Below, piece after piece: positions 61,858 to 64,000 of a DNA stretch of 64,000 bases. Under the pieces are notes generated by a model. That model did no database searches, was not told the origin of the DNA, and saw nothing but the letters and a program-made list of their open reading frames with translations. The stretch lies in NCBI RefSeq assembly GCF_036417845.1, contig NC_089978.1:128184183-128248182 (forward strand), in the 5' to 3' direction. Positions within the stretch are counted from its first letter, which is position 1; each line of letters opens with the position of its first letter. The DNA comes from Apteryx mantelli. Taxonomy: Eukaryota > Chordata > Aves > Apterygiformes > Apterygidae. The position numbers and the translations under genes were made by a program.

Positions 61858-61880
61858 AAATATATATACATATATGTACG

Positions 61881-61928
<48 letters not shown>
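61858..61928. repeat. Compound (TA)n(CA)n microsatellite
   Basis: Irregular TATATACA units, then about fourteen TA units, then about ten CA units, 71 bases in all. It lies immediately 3' (plus-strand left) of the CCDC181 promoter island. The reading frames that cross it are repeat translation, not genes. Confidence 0.92.
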
Positions 61929-61999
61929 TCCAAACCATACAATTTTACTGCAGGGAGCAGACACCTGCGCCTCAGGGCCTGAGCTTCAACACAGAACGA

Positions 62000-62560
62000 T
62001 GATCTACGAGTATTACCCAGCTGCCGGTTTCCAGACCGGTGCTGGCCAACGGGAGCTGCTCCTACTCGTGAGAATCGGCGCGCGTAACCCTCGCAAGCCG
62101 TCAGATGTTTCACGGGACTCTCCCACGGCTGCTATCCACGCACGAAAGCACACGCAGCAGCGTTTCGCCGGGCTGCGGGCATAAAACCGCGCCACACGCA
62201 ACGCAGCAAACCGGCGGCAAACCGGCCCGGCCCGGCGGCGTCGCCACGGCAACAGCGGGGGCCAGCCCCTCCCCCCCCACCGGCTCACCTTCCCGCAGCA
62301 ACAGTCACCGCCGATGGCGGCCTCCGAGGGCCAAACTCCCCCACCGCCCTCACCTTTTCCCTGACGCCGTCGCCTAGGCAACAGAGGCCCGGGCTCTCTC
62401 GCGGGGCGGCGCTGCCCCGTTGCCGTGGAGACGGGCCTCGGCGGCGGGGCGGGGCCTCCCTGCCGGTTCCCTGGGCCCCGCGTTCGCCGGCCGTTGGCGG
62501 CGGCCCCGCGTTGCCACCCCCGGCAAAGCGGGCGTTTAGCCTCGGGGCCGTGGCACACTT
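62000..62560 (-). promoter_or_regulatory. CCDC181: CpG island promoter of CCDC181 with three X-boxes
   Basis: A GC- and CpG-rich island upstream of CCDC181, without a TATA box. Three RFX X-box motifs lie within 195 bases: GTCGCCACGGCAAC (62240-62253, both halves fit), GTCGCCTAGGCAAC (62369-62382, both halves fit) and GTTGCCGTGGAGAC (62419-62432, left half perfect). GC boxes (GGCGGGGCGGGGCC) lie near 62443-62456. X-boxes are the established mark of RFX-controlled ciliary genes, which suits CCDC181. Confidence 0.8.
62289..62440 (-). other. CCDC181: Probable CCDC181 non-coding exon 1
   Basis: The minus strand has two consensus donors, GGGAAG|gtgagc with exon end at 62289 and AAAAG|gtgagg with exon end at 62354. 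Either could splice to the acceptor at 59350. The transcription start is not visible; the upper boundary given is a guess from the X-box positions. Confidence 0.4.
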
Positions 62561-62579
62561 TCCTCGGAGCAAAAGGGGA

Positions 62580-64000
62580 CTTAATATTTGGAAATTAAAA
62601 AAAAAGAAGCAAAAAACCTAAGGGCAGCACCCCTAACTGCGGTCATCTGTACCACCACCACACAAGCATGCATTCAAGATTACTACTAGTGATTTAAAAG
62701 AGGGCTTTTTGTGCCTAGATAAACATGTTTCAATATTATTGAATTATGCATTTGTTTGGCACTGGCAGCGTTTCATGTCACAGCTTGCGTGTCGGTAGTT
62801 TTTGTGCTGTATTATTCATGCCTCAGTTGATAATGAGCAATTTGAGCAGGTTGGAGCTGATGAACTCAAAGCTACAAGTGTCAAAATGTACGCTTTTATT
62901 AATAAGATAGCTCTCTTTTTTTTTTTCCAAAGACATGCCCCTCTGTATTAATCACTTATCACTTTCAGAACTTTGAAATGTAAAAAAAAAAAAAAAACCT
63001 AAATAAATAACTGTCCCAGTTCAAGGAGCTGACGCACGGATGACAACTGGAAGTTGAAAGGAAAGGCTGTATACCTACAGCAAGCAAGCGAGGGATACAT
63101 CAAAGACCTGTCTAGGGGAAAAGAAAAAACAAAAAAAAAAAGCAGAGGTTGTAAACATGGTACCTCTGTGATTAGCAGGCCTGAAAAGGAGTTGCATGAC
63201 AAGTAAATCAGCCATGAAGCATATAAAAAGCTCATTATGGACTGGAAGCCCTTTACACGAAACACAGGTTATCAGCCACATGAAGCAAGAACTGTGGTTG
63301 CTAAGCTCCTGTCACACTCTGTAAAGGGTGGAGAGCTCTGCCACCTGTTTTCAACAAAGTAGAAACGATATTTGAACAGCAGGCTAAACTTTCTGATCAC
63401 TTGTGAAAGGCTCCTAGCACACAAAAAATGCGATTTTCGGTGGTGAGACACAGAGAGCCACTGGTTAAAGGCTGGTAGGCCAGAAGGCTGCACACCTCTC
63501 AGGGCAGAGCGCCCACTTCACCAGAGAGTTAACGTTAATGGAAGAAAACATAGGCAGAAACCAGCCATGAATAAATTTAGCCTGGACATTGAAGGGAAGT
63601 TTTCAAACTCTCCAAGTAGCAAGGGTAGAATTAACCTTTCATTCAAAGTAGTAAGGGCAAATAACAAAACCATTTCCAGACACAGCTCGGCAGGTTTACG
63701 AAGGGCTCTGTGATGTGGTGGCCTGTAACAGCTGCAGTCTGGTCTCTACGACCTTGGGGTTTCTTCTAACCCTGCGGCAAGAGGGAGAAATGGGCTCTCA
63801 GCATTGTTTTTGGAGAGCAGGAAGGGCTCCCTTGGATATGCACCCGAGACAACGCTACACCTGCTGGCAACAGCTCCACCACGGACCTCACCCAAGGTCA
63901 TGTATTTATTGCATGCTTAAAGACTAAACACCAAAATTCTGATTTTCCACATCTCACAGACAGGTGGCTTTGTCAAGTTCATAGCAGACTAATATAAGCT
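62580..64000. other. Region upstream of CCDC181, no gene seen
   Basis: AT-rich sequence with A-runs (62982-62997, 63124-63141). The short open frames (for example 62999-63265 minus and 63715-63927 plus) have no recognisable similarity. In the conserved gene order SLC19A2 would follow further right, but none of its exons is recognised here. Confidence 0.65.

Larger units (their letters stand above)
59350..62288 (-). other. CCDC181: CCDC181 intron 1
   Basis: About 2.9 kb between the first coding exon and the CpG island. Contains a MIR-like tail at 59.57-59.66 kb and a (TA)n(CA)n microsatellite at 61.86-61.93 kb. No gene seen. Confidence 0.7.

Noticed and set aside
61718-62184. Plus-strand frames with Tyr-Ile and Thr-His runs
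   Set aside because: They are translations of the TA/CA microsatellite.
62013-62572. 181- and 95-codon minus-strand open frames over the second CpG island
   Set aside because: Same GC artefact. They cross promoter motifs and a likely splice donor, and the CCDC181 start codon is fixed at 59326 by similarity.
1-64000. tRNA, snoRNA, microRNA or other RNA genes, CRISPR arrays and endogenous viral sequences
   Set aside because: I found no cloverleaf, box C/D or H/ACA arrangement, regularly spaced repeats or viral protein motifs that I could support by reading. A covariance-model scan would be needed to exclude small RNAs.

Overview
The window looks like nuclear DNA of a sauropsid, most likely a bird. 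It has spliced genes with GT-AG introns, CpG islands only at promoters, a CR1 LINE 3' end, an old CR1/L3-type LINE fossil, a few very old MIR-like SINE remnants and otherwise little repeat. I recognised three genes by comparing the translated exons with the vertebrate families I know. Their order and orientation (NME7 minus, BLZF1 plus, CCDC181 minus) match the conserved block on human chromosome 1q24. There is no sign of bacterial, viral or plasmid sequence.

Layout. From 1 to about 42.4 kb lies the 5' part of NME7 on the minus strand. Seven coding exons are visible (42328-42330, 23693-23800, 20018-20184, 14123-14233, 10738-10788, 8490-8697, 4899-5004), giving residues 1-251 and part of 252. 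The rest of the second kinase domain and the stop codon lie off the left edge. A GC-rich CpG island at about 42.0-42.9 kb is a shared divergent promoter for NME7 and BLZF1. BLZF1 (golgin-45) runs on the plus strand from a non-coding first exon somewhere in or near that island to about 51.9 kb; its six coding exons (44630-50636) give a complete 396-residue protein. CCDC181 runs on the minus strand, with coding exons from 59326 down to 53317 giving 528 residues. It meets BLZF1 tail to tail, with only a few hundred bases between polyadenylation signals, and starts from a second CpG island at about 62.0-62.6 kb. From 62.6 to 64.0 kb I see no gene.

How the genes fit together. NME7 (DM10 plus two nucleoside diphosphate kinase-like domains; a microtubule inner protein of cilia and a gamma-tubulin complex component) and CCDC181 (coiled-coil protein of cilia and sperm flagella) are both ciliary. 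BLZF1 is a Golgi tether. The sequence supports RFX-type ciliary control: three X-box motifs lie within about 195 bp in the CCDC181 promoter island, one X-box-like site lies in the NME7/BLZF1 island, and an unexpected cluster of RFX half-sites and an X-box lies in an isolated CpG-rich pocket inside the NME7 intron near 1.2 kb.

I did not find a wholly new system. The best leads are the intronic RFX/CRE/E-box pocket at 1.1-1.26 kb, a second isolated CpG pocket with an internal near-repeat at 16.3-16.6 kb, the triple X-box promoter of CCDC181, and the three-fold F-x-x-W-L motif in CCDC181.
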